A stretch of 21,479 bases of DNA from DASWVC01 sp036401335 (GTDB lineage: Bacteria; Verrucomicrobiota; Verrucomicrobiia; Chthoniobacterales; JAFAMB01): NCBI GenBank assembly GCA_036401335.1, contig DASWVC010000188.1, positions 1-21,479 on the forward strand, written 5' to 3'. Every line of letters starts with the position of its first letter. Position 1 is the first letter of the stretch. The translations under genes and the position numbers were made by a program. Positions 14,393 through 21,479 of the stretch are shown here, piece by piece. The notes under the pieces are model-generated. The model did not search any database. It saw only the letters and a program-made list of their open reading frames with translations, and was not told the DNA's origin.

Positions 14393-17300
14393 ATGGCAAG
14401 GGTTGAGCAAACGGCCGGAATTTTCAGCCTGAGCTGCGCATCTTTTGATGACCATCGCCGTTTGGTGGACTGGGATGCGGGGTTTAGCTCAGAATTTGCA
14501 ATCGTAGAAGAACACCTCCTGTCAGGTGCGCCTTTTGGGGAAATCCTGCGGTTCGCATTTGAGCGTGATCGCGTCACCCGGATTGTTCTGCCCGAAAAGG
14601 GATTTGAAGGGGAACAAATGAAAGGTTGGGGGGAAGGGCTGGGGAAGGCAGAACCTTTTGAGTACCGGAACGGAGACCGCACCGTTCAAGTCAGGGAATC
14701 CCGCACCGTCTCCGGTGGAATCCTGCGCATGGCCATGGACGTTACCGCAGGCCGCCAGACCCGGTTGTCGGCAGCGCCGGCCCTGGAAAAGCCTGGCGCG
14801 CTCCCGCGGGATCAAGGCAAAGGGTTAAGCCATGCGGAAGCGGAGTTGCTGCGCTCGGCCACCTTGCAGACATCCCAAACCATCCTTCGTCTCCGCCTTC
14901 GCGCCGACCAGGCCCTGAAGGAAAGCGAGGCGCGGTTCCGGACCATGGCCAACGTCCTCCCGCAGCTGGTGTGGACCGCTCAGGCTGACGGATACATCGT
15001 CTGGTACAACCAGCGCTGGTACGACTACACGGGCACAACACCCCAGCAGATGGAAGGTTGGGGCTGGCAGGTTGTGCATGATCCGGCCGTGCTGCCGGTT
15101 GTGATGAAACAATGGCAGGGCTCGATCGCGACGGGCCAGCCGTTCGAGATGGAATTTCCGTTGCGGGGGGCCGACGGCCGTTTCCGGTTGTTCCTGACGC
15201 GCATAATGCCGCTCAAGGATGCGGAGGGACGCGTCCTTCAGTGGTTCGGGACCAACACCGACGTCAGCCAGCGTGTAGAGATGCAAGAGCGGAATGTGCA
15301 ACTGGCTGCCCTGGTCGAAGCTGCGGAGGATGCGATCATCGGCAACTCCCTGGATGGAACGATCACCAGTTGGAACGGGGGCGCCGGGCGATTGTTCGGG
15401 TACACCCCGGCCGAAATGATCGGTCAGCCCGTGTGGCGGATCATTCCGCCTGCCCGCCTCGAGGAAGACAACCAAAATCTTCTCCGGCTCAAGCGGGGCG
15501 AACGGGTCGAGCCGTACGAGACCGTTCGTCGGCACAAGGAGGGCCGGTTAATTGAGGTTTCCTTGTCCCTTTCGCCGATCCAGGATGCCCAGGGGCGGAT
15601 CATCGGAGCTTCCAAGATTGTCCGTGACATTACGGAGCGCAAAAGGGCGGAGGAATCGATGCGGCACGCCCACGAGCAACTGCGGGAGCAGGCGTCGGTG
15701 CTGGAACTTGCGCCGGTGCTCGTGCGCGACATGAACGACCGGATCGTGCAGTGGAACCTGGGCGCGGATCGGCTTTACGGCTTTTCCAAAACAGAGGCGC
15801 TGGGCCAGGTGTCGCACGAACTGTTTCACACGGAGTTCCCGCAGCCGCTGGCGCAGATCGAAGGCACGCTGCATGAGACCGGCCGGTGGGAAGGCGAGCT
15901 CGTGCACCGCAAACACAACGGCGAACGGCTGGTAGTCGGCAGCCAGTGGGTGCTGCACCGGGACCCTGCCGGCAACCCCGTTCGCATCCTCGAAATCAAC
16001 ACCGACCTGACGGCCCGCCAGGCCGCCGAGCAGGCCCTTCGTGAGCTCAACGCCCAGTTGGAGCAGCGGGTGAGGCAACGAACGGAGGAACTCGCGGCAA
16101 AAAATGCGCTTTTCGATACCGTGCTCAACCGGATGGCTGAGTCCGTGATCGTCACGGATGCGGGCGGAAGGTTCCTTTTTCTCAACGCGTCCGCGGCCCG
16201 GCTCTACGGGTCCGCAGCACCTGACCCTTCCATCCAGGACTGGGCAGACCGGCTGGAGGTATTTTTGCCTGGAGAGGAGCAGCCCAGCCGTTTCGAGGAC
16301 TGGCCCCAGGTGCGCGCCATCCGCGGCGAGAACGTGGTCGACCTTGAAGTCAAGGTTCGCGACGTGAGAACCGGAGCACTAAGCTGGGTGCTGGTCAATG
16401 CCTGCCCGTTAGGAAAGGAACGCGAAGCCCGTTCCGGATCGGTGGCCGTCGTCCACGACATCACGGAGCGCAGAAAGGCCGAAGAGGTCCTGCGGGAAAG
16501 GGAGCGGCGGTTTCGAACCCTCCTGGAATCGCTGCCGCAACTGATCTGGACGAGCTGGGCCGCTGGTTCGAACTACTACGTGAGCCGTCAATGGGTGGAG
16601 TACACCGGCATCCCGGCGGCGCAACAATGGGGCAATGGATGGATGGAGCAGCTTCACCCCGATGATCGCCAACGGGTGCAGGATGCCTGGCTGGGAACGG
16701 CCCAGGCCGAGCACACGTACGACATCGAGTACCGGCTCCGGCGCGCGGATGGGATGTACCGCTGGTTCAAAACGCGTGGCGTGCCGATCCACAACGATGC
16801 AGGCCAACTCGTCGAGTGGTTCGGCAGCTGCACGGATGTGGAAGATTTAAAGCGGGCGGAGCAGGAGATCCATGCCCTGAACGCCGAGTTGGAACAACGC
16901 GTCCTCGATCGGGTGGCCGACCTGACGCGGGCGCAAGAAGCGTTGGAGGTTCGCAACCTGGATCTGCAGCAATTTGCCTACGTCGCCTCCCACGACCTCA
17001 AGACGCCGCTGCGCACCATTTCCGGTTTTGTCGAGTTGCTGCAGACGAACTACGGCGGGCAACTGGACGCGCAGGGGGCCGATTGGATTCGCCGGGTTTC
17101 GGAAGGCGCGCACCGCCTGGAGACGCTCATCGACAACCTGCTTTTGTACTCCCGCCTCGATTCCCAGGCCGAGGCATTTGCGCCCGTGGATTGCCGGGCC
17201 GTGGTGGAGGAAGCCCGGCAAGGCCTCGAAGCCTTGATCCACGAGAGCGGCGCAGAGGTCGCCGCGGGCGACTTGCCCAACGTTATGGGTGACCGAACGC

Positions 17301-17638
17301 AACTGGCGCAGCTGTTTCAGAACCTGATTGCCAACGGGATCAAGTACCGCGGCGCTTCCCGCCCGCGCATCCAGGTCGCGGCCACCGAGGCAAAGGGGGG
17401 CTGGGTGTTCTCCGTCACCGACAACGGCATCGGCGTCGACCCCAAACACCACGAACGCATCTTCGAGCTTTTCCGGCGGCTCCACACCCAGAAGGAGTAC
17501 CCCGGCAACGGCATCGGCCTGACCGTTTGCCGGCGCATTGTCGGCCGGCACGGCGGCCGGATCTGGCTCCATTCGGAACCTGGCAAAGGCTGCGCCTTCT
17601 TTTTCACGCTCTCTCCCCAAACTGAGACCAACCCATGA
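14393..17638 (+). CDS. Soluble histidine kinase with six PAS or PAS-like domains
   Basis: The 1081-residue cytosolic sensor kinase has no membrane helix. It contains a divergent N-terminal PAS-like domain (about 10-118) followed by five clearer PAS domains. These lie at about 178-294 (PAS_3-like), 302-416, 432-541, 572-694 and 703-818 (PAS_3-like, with HPDD). Coiled coils follow at 545-570 and 820-858. The HisKA motif is FAYVASHDLKTPLR with H867. The HATPase has N981 (NLIANGIKY), DNGIG (1010-1014) and GNGIGL (1038-1043), where Asn replaces the usual Thr of the G2 box. No haem, flavin or bilin ligand residue is evident, so the signal is unknown. ATG 14393 has AAAAAGG upstream, and the TTG at 14363 is less likely. 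The stop overlaps the next gene's start by 4 bases (ATGA), tying it to the receiver that follows, its probable phosphotransfer partner. Confidence 0.92.
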   Translation: MARVEQTAGIFSLSCASFDDHRRLVDWDAGFSSEFAIVEEHLLSGAPFGEILRFAFERDRVTRIVLPEKGFEGEQMKGWGEGLGKAEPFEYRNGDRTVQVRESRTVSGGILRMAMDVTAGRQTRLSAAPALEKPGALPRDQGKGLSHAEAELLRSATLQTSQTILRLRLRADQALKESEARFRTMANVLPQLVWTAQADGYIVWYNQRWYDYTGTTPQQMEGWGWQVVHDPAVLPVVMKQWQGSIATGQPFEMEFPLRGADGRFRLFLTRIMPLKDAEGRVLQWFGTNTDVSQRVEMQERNVQLAALVEAAEDAIIGNSLDGTITSWNGGAGRLFGYTPAEMIGQPVWRIIPPARLEEDNQNLLRLKRGERVEPYETVRRHKEGRLIEVSLSLSPIQDAQGRIIGASKIVRDITERKRAEESMRHAHEQLREQASVLELAPVLVRDMNDRIVQWNLGADRLYGFSKTEALGQVSHELFHTEFPQPLAQIEGTLHETGRWEGELVHRKHNGERLVVGSQWVLHRDPAGNPVRILEINTDLTARQAAEQALRELNAQLEQRVRQRTEELAAKNALFDTVLNRMAESVIVTDAGGRFLFLNASAARLYGSAAPDPSIQDWADRLEVFLPGEEQPSRFEDWPQVRAIRGENVVDLEVKVRDVRTGALSWVLVNACPLGKEREARSGSVAVVHDITERRKAEEVLRERERRFRTLLESLPQLIWTSWAAGSNYYVSRQWVEYTGIPAAQQWGNGWMEQLHPDDRQRVQDAWLGTAQAEHTYDIEYRLRRADGMYRWFKTRGVPIHNDAGQLVEWFGSCTDVEDLKRAEQEIHALNAELEQRVLDRVADLTRAQEALEVRNLDLQQFAYVASHDLKTPLRTISGFVELLQTNYGGQLDAQGADWIRRVSEGAHRLETLIDNLLLYSRLDSQAEAFAPVDCRAVVEEARQGLEALIHESGAEVAAGDLPNVMGDRTQLAQLFQNLIANGIKYRGASRPRIQVAATEAKGGWVFSVTDNGIGVDPKHHERIFELFRRLHTQKEYPGNGIGLTVCRRIVGRHGGRIWLHSEPGKGCAFFFTLSPQTETNP

Positions 17639-18138
17639 ACGGCCTCTCCACAAGCCCGAGGTCCACGGAAATCCTGCTGGTTGAGGACAACGAGGATGAC
17701 GTGATCCTTACCCGGCAAAGTTTCCGCGCCGCCAAACTGCTCGTCAACCTCCACGCGGTGGAGGACGGTGAGCAATGCATGGCGTTCTTGCGCAGACAGC
17801 CCCCGTTCGAGAACGCGCCGACGGCAGACCTGGTTCTGTTGGACCTCAACCTGCCGGTGATGGATGGCCGCGAGGTGCTGGCAGCCATCAACAACGACGA
17901 CGCACTGCGGCACTTGCCGGTGATTGTTCTCACCACCTCGGCCGCAGAAACGGACATCCTGAAGATGTACAAGTTGCGGTGCAATTCTTACATCGTTAAA
18001 CCGGTCAAGTTTGAACGGTTTCTGGACGTGATTGCCACTTTGGAGAACTACTGGCTAACCATTGTAACCCTTCCTGGTGGCCCCGAAAGATCGAACCCCC
18101 GCCTGCATCCCGGGCCGCTGGAAGGACCGGGGATTTAG
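17635..18138 (+). CDS. Rcp1-like single-domain response regulator
   Basis: This 167-residue stand-alone receiver has EDNEDD (17-22) in the acidic pocket, phospho-acceptor D70 (VLLDLNLP), T101 in LTTSAAE and K122 (YIVKPVKF). The LTTS...NSYIVKP...FLDVI...YWLTIVTLP pattern is that of cyanobacterial Rcp1, the phosphate acceptor of phytochrome Cph1, which dimerises through its C-terminal part. There is no output domain. A Pro-rich tail (about 147-167) follows. The start codon overlaps the kinase stop as ATGA, so translation is coupled and the kinase at 14393 is its likely donor. It ends 9 bases from the convergent receiver-PAS gene. Confidence 0.93.
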   Translation: MNGLSTSPRSTEILLVEDNEDDVILTRQSFRAAKLLVNLHAVEDGEQCMAFLRRQPPFENAPTADLVLLDLNLPVMDGREVLAAINNDDALRHLPVIVLTTSAAETDILKMYKLRCNSYIVKPVKFERFLDVIATLENYWLTIVTLPGGPERSNPRLHPGPLEGPGI

Positions 18139-18147
18139 CCTGCCCGG

Positions 18148-19011
18148 TCAGCCCAGCCCGTTGGTGCCGCACCGTTGTTCGATGCCCAGGAACCCGCGGA
18201 CGGCGCCGTCGGGCCCGCACAACGCATTCAGCATCAGGCGCACCCGGTAGGGGTGGCCATCCTTGTGGTAATGAACGAGTTCTTCCGTGCAGCTGCGGCC
18301 GGCCTGCAAGGCCAGGTCCAGGCGCGCTTTGGCTGCCGGATCGGTCTGGGAACCCTGCAACACCCGGCCCACGTTTTTCCCGCGCAGCTCCTGGCTTTGG
18401 TAGCCGCAGAGGCGGGTGAAGGTTTCGTCGATGTCGAGTAGGTCGCCGTGGGCATCGGCAATAAGAAAAGCGTCGGCGCTGGACTGCGCCAACCCGGCGT
18501 AGGCTTCTCCCCATCGCGCAGACGCGGCGACGGCCGGCCGGCCCGGCGCCGGCACCGAGGGCGTGGCGGCTTTGAGCCGCCCCGGAGCGGGCAAGTCGGC
18601 CCGGGGAGGCAGAAAATCCTGCAACACTTGAATGACGGCCCCGAGCTGGGTGGCCTCGATGGGTTTGGTCAAAAAACTGTCTGCGTGTTCCGGGTAAGCG
18701 CGCAAGCTTTGGGCATCGTCGCCGGGGGCAGCCAGCACCACCACCCGCAGGCCGCTGAGCTCCCGATCGGCTTTGAGGGCAGCCAGCACCTCCCAACCGT
18801 TCTTGCGCGGCAGGTGCAGATCCAACAGGATCAGGTCCGGCCGGGGCACATCGGCAAACGGGCCCTGGTGTCGCACAAATTCGAGTGCCTCGATGCCGTC
18901 CTTAACGGTGTGGACCCGGTTTTGCACCTTGATTTCGGCGAGTGCATTCATGGCCAGAAAACGGTCTGAAGGGCTATCTTCAACCAACAGGATTTCGAAG
19001 GGTCTGGACAT
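18148..19011 (-). CDS. Receiver-PAS protein with degenerate LOV-like domain
   Basis: In this 287-residue protein the receiver (about 5-133) has VEDSPSD, phospho-acceptor D64 (LILLDLHLP) and K116 (FLTKP). The conserved switch Thr/Ser is Ala here (VVLAAPGDD, 93-95). An Ala/Pro-rich linker (134-165) joins a PAS domain (about 170-281) of the LOV-like type: GKNVGRVLQGSQTDP, ELVHYHKDGHPYRVR and FLGIEQ. In photoactive LOV domains the motif is GRNCRFLQ. Here the flavin-binding cysteine is absent and one residue is inserted, so a blue-light adduct cannot form. There is no kinase or DNA-binding domain. The gene starts 5 bases after the stop of the upstream receiver gene, so they form an operon. It could be a phosphorylation-controlled binding partner or adaptor. 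Confidence 0.88.
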   Translation of the reverse strand: MSRPFEILLVEDSPSDRFLAMNALAEIKVQNRVHTVKDGIEALEFVRHQGPFADVPRPDLILLDLHLPRKNGWEVLAALKADRELSGLRVVVLAAPGDDAQSLRAYPEHADSFLTKPIEATQLGAVIQVLQDFLPPRADLPAPGRLKAATPSVPAPGRPAVAASARWGEAYAGLAQSSADAFLIADAHGDLLDIDETFTRLCGYQSQELRGKNVGRVLQGSQTDPAAKARLDLALQAGRSCTEELVHYHKDGHPYRVRLMLNALCGPDGAVRGFLGIEQRCGTNGLG

Positions 19012-19016
19012 GGTGC

Positions 19017-19451
19017 TTAGAGGCTAACGGCTAAAGGCGAGGGCAGTTGTGCGAAACCAAGCCAAAATTCTTTCAAGGCGTTCATGAAGGTCAGGTATTT
19101 GTCGAAATCGGCCGGTTTGGCCACGTAACAGTTGGCCTGGAGCCGATAGGCCTGGTCGACGTCGAGGGCTGCCGTCGAGGAACTGAAAACGATCACCGGC
19201 AAACGCTGCAGCTGGACTTGATCCTTGATGAACCGCAGCAAGCTGAAGCCGCTCGCACCCGGCAGAGACAAGTCCAGCAGGACCAGGTTTGGGCGCCATG
19301 AATCATGGTCCGCGAACAATTTAAGCGCCTCGGTCACCGTCGCTACGCAACGCAACTCTGCCAGAAGCGAAACTTCCCGCATGGCTTCGGCCGTCATCAT
19401 CCGGTCTTCCGGACTGTCTTCAACCTGTAGAATTTTGACGGGTCTATTCAT
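19017..19451 (-). CDS. Rcp1-like single-domain response regulator
   Basis: The 144-residue receiver is complete: VEDSPED acidic residues (10-16), phospho-acceptor D60 (LVLLDLSLP), S90/S91 in IVFSSS and K112 (YVAKPADF). The C-terminus KEFWLGFAQLP matches the Rcp1-type dimerisation end. No output domain is present. It is the first gene of a two-gene minus-strand operon with the receiver-PAS protein. The ATG at 19451 follows an AT-rich leader. Its kinase is not encoded next to it on the same strand. The multi-PAS kinase ending at 17638 and the kinases at 8668-12625 are candidates by proximity. Confidence 0.92.
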   Translation of the reverse strand: MNRPVKILQVEDSPEDRMMTAEAMREVSLLAELRCVATVTEALKLFADHDSWRPNLVLLDLSLPGASGFSLLRFIKDQVQLQRLPVIVFSSSTAALDVDQAYRLQANCYVAKPADFDKYLTFMNALKEFWLGFAQLPSPLAVSL

Positions 19452-19491
19452 GCGGCGCTAAAGCTTCTCACAAAGAATAAACGGCCATTCT

Positions 19492-19497
19492 ATTGTA
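19492..19497 (-). promoter_or_regulatory. Candidate -10 element for the receiver operon
   Basis: Minus-strand TACAAT lies about 40 bases upstream of the ATG at 19451, within a sharply AT-rich segment (about 19470-19530) in an otherwise GC-rich window. No good -35 is present at 17 bases. The spacer 19452-19639 holds no gene; toward the sppA end it is GC-rich. Confidence 0.3.
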
Positions 19498-19639
19498 GTA
19501 TTTATTGTTTATATGAATATTAAAGGAAATGGGCGGGCCGGGCCGGAGCCGCGCGCTCTCCTTCCGTTCCTTTTAATCCTGTAAGCGCAGCCGCCCATCT
19601 CGGACGCCAGCCAGCAGGAACACAGCTTCTGCACCCCGG

Positions 19640-21445
19640 TCAATCCACCCGCCACCCAAACGGCAGCAAAGCGTAAATGCCCCGCGGGTCATTCAGGCGC
19701 CGCAACGTGACAAGTTCCTGCTGCAGGCGCTGCAGTTCCTGGTTTACCGGGTCCAGCCGGGAAACCGGCAGGTGATCGTTCCCGTTGATAAGTTCCCGGA
19801 TTTTATCGTTCAAGTTTTGCCGTTCAGGAAATTCTTTCAGGATGGGACGATCCCCAAGCTGGGTTTGCCTGCCGGCATAGGCCACCGCGTCGCCCAACCC
19901 GCCCAGCTCGTCCACCAAGTGAAGTCGGATCGCATCCGTCCCCGACCACACCCGGCCCTGCGCGAGTTCGTTTACCTGGTCGATCGACAGCCTGCGCGCG
20001 CTCGCAACGATCTGCAGGAACTCACGGTAATCCTTGTCTATCATCCCCTGGATCATGGCGAGTTCGGCGTCGGTCTTGGGCCGGAGCGGCGAAAGGATGG
20101 AGGCGTACGGCGAAGTTTGCACCGTGTCGAACGTGACGCCGTTGTCATTGGCCAGTTTTTGAAAGTTAAGGAACAACCCGAACACCCCGATGCTGCCCGT
20201 AATCGTGTTCGGCTCCGCGAAAATGTGGCTGTTGACCGACGAAATGTAATACCCGCCCGAGGCCGCGACGGAACCAAAGGAAATCACCACAGGCTTGGCG
20301 GCGGCAGCCCGCTCCAGTTCATGGCGGATCACGCTGGAGGCGGACACGCTGCCTCCGGGGCTGTTGACCCGCAGAACGATGCCTTTCACGCTGGGATCGA
20401 GCCGGAATTGACGAACGGCCCGGGCGTAACGATCGCCACCGACATCGTTCCGGTCACCTTCTCCATCAACGATTTCCCCTTCGGCATAGACGATGCCGAT
20501 CTTGGGTACGTCATCGCCCGGATGGTTTGAAGGAAGAAGGGTACTAAGGTAATCCGAAAGGGGGATCTGGCGGAAAGTGTCGTCTTTCCTGGCATCGCCG
20601 TATTGGGCGCGAAGCTGGTCTACCACCGCACTCAAAGAGGTCAGCTCGGTCACCAGTTTGTGTTGCAGAGCCGCATCGGCATCAATCAAGGCATTCTCCG
20701 ACACCGCTTGCTGAACGGCGCCGGCCGGCAGGCTACGCGATTGCTCGATGGCGCTGGTGATTTCGCTCCAGAGGTCACGCAAAAGTTTTTCCGTCTGTTC
20801 GCGATCCTCCGGGCTCATTCTATCCGACAAGTAAGGTTCAACGAACGACTTGTAGTTGCCCACCCGGGAAGCTTGAACGCCGATGCCAAACTTCTTGAGG
20901 AGCCCCGAGAAGTAAAGGCGCTGGCTGGCCAGTCCGCTCATGGCCAGTGTGCCGCTGGGGTCCATGAAAATCTTGTCGGCAACCGAAGCAACGTAGTAAG
21001 CCCGGGTGGTCGGGTCATTCAGGAACGCGTAAACCGGTTTTTTACTTTGCTGAAACCGTTGAAGCGCCTGACGCACTTCACGCAGGGCGCCGTACCCGGA
21101 GGCATAATCAATCGGCAGAACGGTACCGGTCAGAAAGATTCCGGCAATCTGCCGGTCCGCGGCCGCACGGTTAATGCTGAGGAGGACATCGCGGAGGGTG
21201 ACCCGCTGGTCTGCATTGCCATTTTGCAGTCCGGTGACCAACTGCGCAGGATCGAAGCGTGCCGGCGCATCGGTGATCGGAACCGAAAGGTCCAGCACCA
21301 ACCAGGAGTTTGGTTGAACGCTGGGAGCCTTCTGGGCTACCTTTTGCAACGCTCCCGCGCAAAGGAACAAAAACCCGAGGACTCCCGCCAGAAGGATAAG
21401 AAGGGCGAAGATGGTCCCGAAAAAAGAGCCGAAAAACGCTTTCAT
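19640..21445 (-). CDS. sppA: Signal peptide peptidase SppA, 67K type
   Basis: This membrane-bound serine protease digests cleaved signal peptides. The 601-residue length matches the long, internally duplicated form (E. coli SppA, 618). A membrane anchor lies at about 8-32 (TIFALLILLAGVLGFLFLCAG). The N-terminal repeat carries the general-base lysine in VGNYKSFVEPY (K199). The C-terminal repeat carries the nucleophile in VAASGGYY (S396), preceded by VNSPGGSVSAS (360-370), and ITGSIGVFG follows. The Ser/Lys dyad is thus split between halves as in E. coli. A Leu/Gln/Arg-rich tail (NQELQRLQQELVTLRRL, about 570-586) may form a short coiled coil. The ATG at 21445 is immediately followed by the anchor. 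No purine-rich Shine-Dalgarno is seen. The gene begins 34 bases from the right edge, so its upstream neighbour is not visible. Confidence 0.95.
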   Translation of the reverse strand: MKAFFGSFFGTIFALLILLAGVLGFLFLCAGALQKVAQKAPSVQPNSWLVLDLSVPITDAPARFDPAQLVTGLQNGNADQRVTLRDVLLSINRAAADRQIAGIFLTGTVLPIDYASGYGALREVRQALQRFQQSKKPVYAFLNDPTTRAYYVASVADKIFMDPSGTLAMSGLASQRLYFSGLLKKFGIGVQASRVGNYKSFVEPYLSDRMSPEDREQTEKLLRDLWSEITSAIEQSRSLPAGAVQQAVSENALIDADAALQHKLVTELTSLSAVVDQLRAQYGDARKDDTFRQIPLSDYLSTLLPSNHPGDDVPKIGIVYAEGEIVDGEGDRNDVGGDRYARAVRQFRLDPSVKGIVLRVNSPGGSVSASSVIRHELERAAAAKPVVISFGSVAASGGYYISSVNSHIFAEPNTITGSIGVFGLFLNFQKLANDNGVTFDTVQTSPYASILSPLRPKTDAELAMIQGMIDKDYREFLQIVASARRLSIDQVNELAQGRVWSGTDAIRLHLVDELGGLGDAVAYAGRQTQLGDRPILKEFPERQNLNDKIRELINGNDHLPVSRLDPVNQELQRLQQELVTLRRLNDPRGIYALLPFGWRVD

Positions 21446-21479
21446 AGGTGAGGAAAGAAACGGACCGTTGCACGCATCC

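Noticed and set aside
14393..18138. Phytochrome/Rcp1 light-sensing pair
   Set aside because: The receiver is Rcp1-like, but the kinase has no GAF or PHY domain or bilin-binding cysteine. Only the phosphotransfer part resembles the phytochrome class.
18169..18504. Blue-light receptor (functional LOV) reading of the PAS domain
   Set aside because: The cysteine needed for the flavin adduct is missing and the motif has an extra residue, so photoactivity of the usual kind is not supported.
20603..21451. 282-codon frame on the plus strand
   Set aside because: It is antisense to sppA, which has intact catalytic residues, and it shows no recognisable domain.

Overview
The window comes from a GC-rich free-living bacterium and is complete except at the left edge, where one gene runs off. 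The gene set fits a Verrucomicrobiota-like soil or water bacterium: YebC, TypA, a PELAEVE-type formamidopyrimidine glycosylase, a long-form SppA, a secreted retropepsin-like protease, large multi-PAS kinases, Rcp1-like receivers, and a GC-rich palindrome of a kind I associate with that phylum. That taxonomic call is an inference. No rRNA, tRNA, CRISPR array, transposase or phage gene was recognised.

Left part (1-8452). On the minus strand lie the disordered N-terminus of an edge gene, a YebC-family regulator and the GTPase TypA/BipA. On the plus strand follow a calcineurin-like phosphoesterase and a four-helix DUF2231-like membrane protein. Next come an Fpg/MutM-type DNA glycosylase (minus) and a decayed FAD/NAD(P)-binding protein gene that has lost its middle. 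A secreted two-lobed aspartic protease (minus) and a secreted TPR protein (plus) start head to head, 16 bases apart.

Central and right part (8453-19451). This is a dense two-component signalling region. A receiver-histidine kinase overlaps by 14 bases the start of an 891-residue kinase. The N-terminal three-helix domain of that kinase matches the ethylene-binding domain of plant ETR1, with every residue I recall as required for copper and ethylene binding present at identical spacing. Beyond a core-MetE-like methyltransferase (minus) and a candidate 68-residue membrane protein lies a soluble kinase with six PAS or PAS-like domains. It overlaps an Rcp1-like single-domain receiver by 4 bases. 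A second operon, convergent with this pair, encodes another Rcp1-like receiver and a receiver-PAS protein whose PAS is LOV-like but has no photoactive cysteine. None of these proteins carries a DNA-binding output domain, so the products look like parts of a branched phosphorelay working by protein-protein contact. That is an inference from architecture.

Right edge (19640-21445). A full-length signal peptide peptidase SppA (67K type) with both catalytic residues.

The most notable item is the ethylene-receptor-like kinase coupled to a receiver-kinase. Others are the degenerate LOV-like receiver protein, the candidate small membrane protein and the internally deleted flavoprotein pseudogene.
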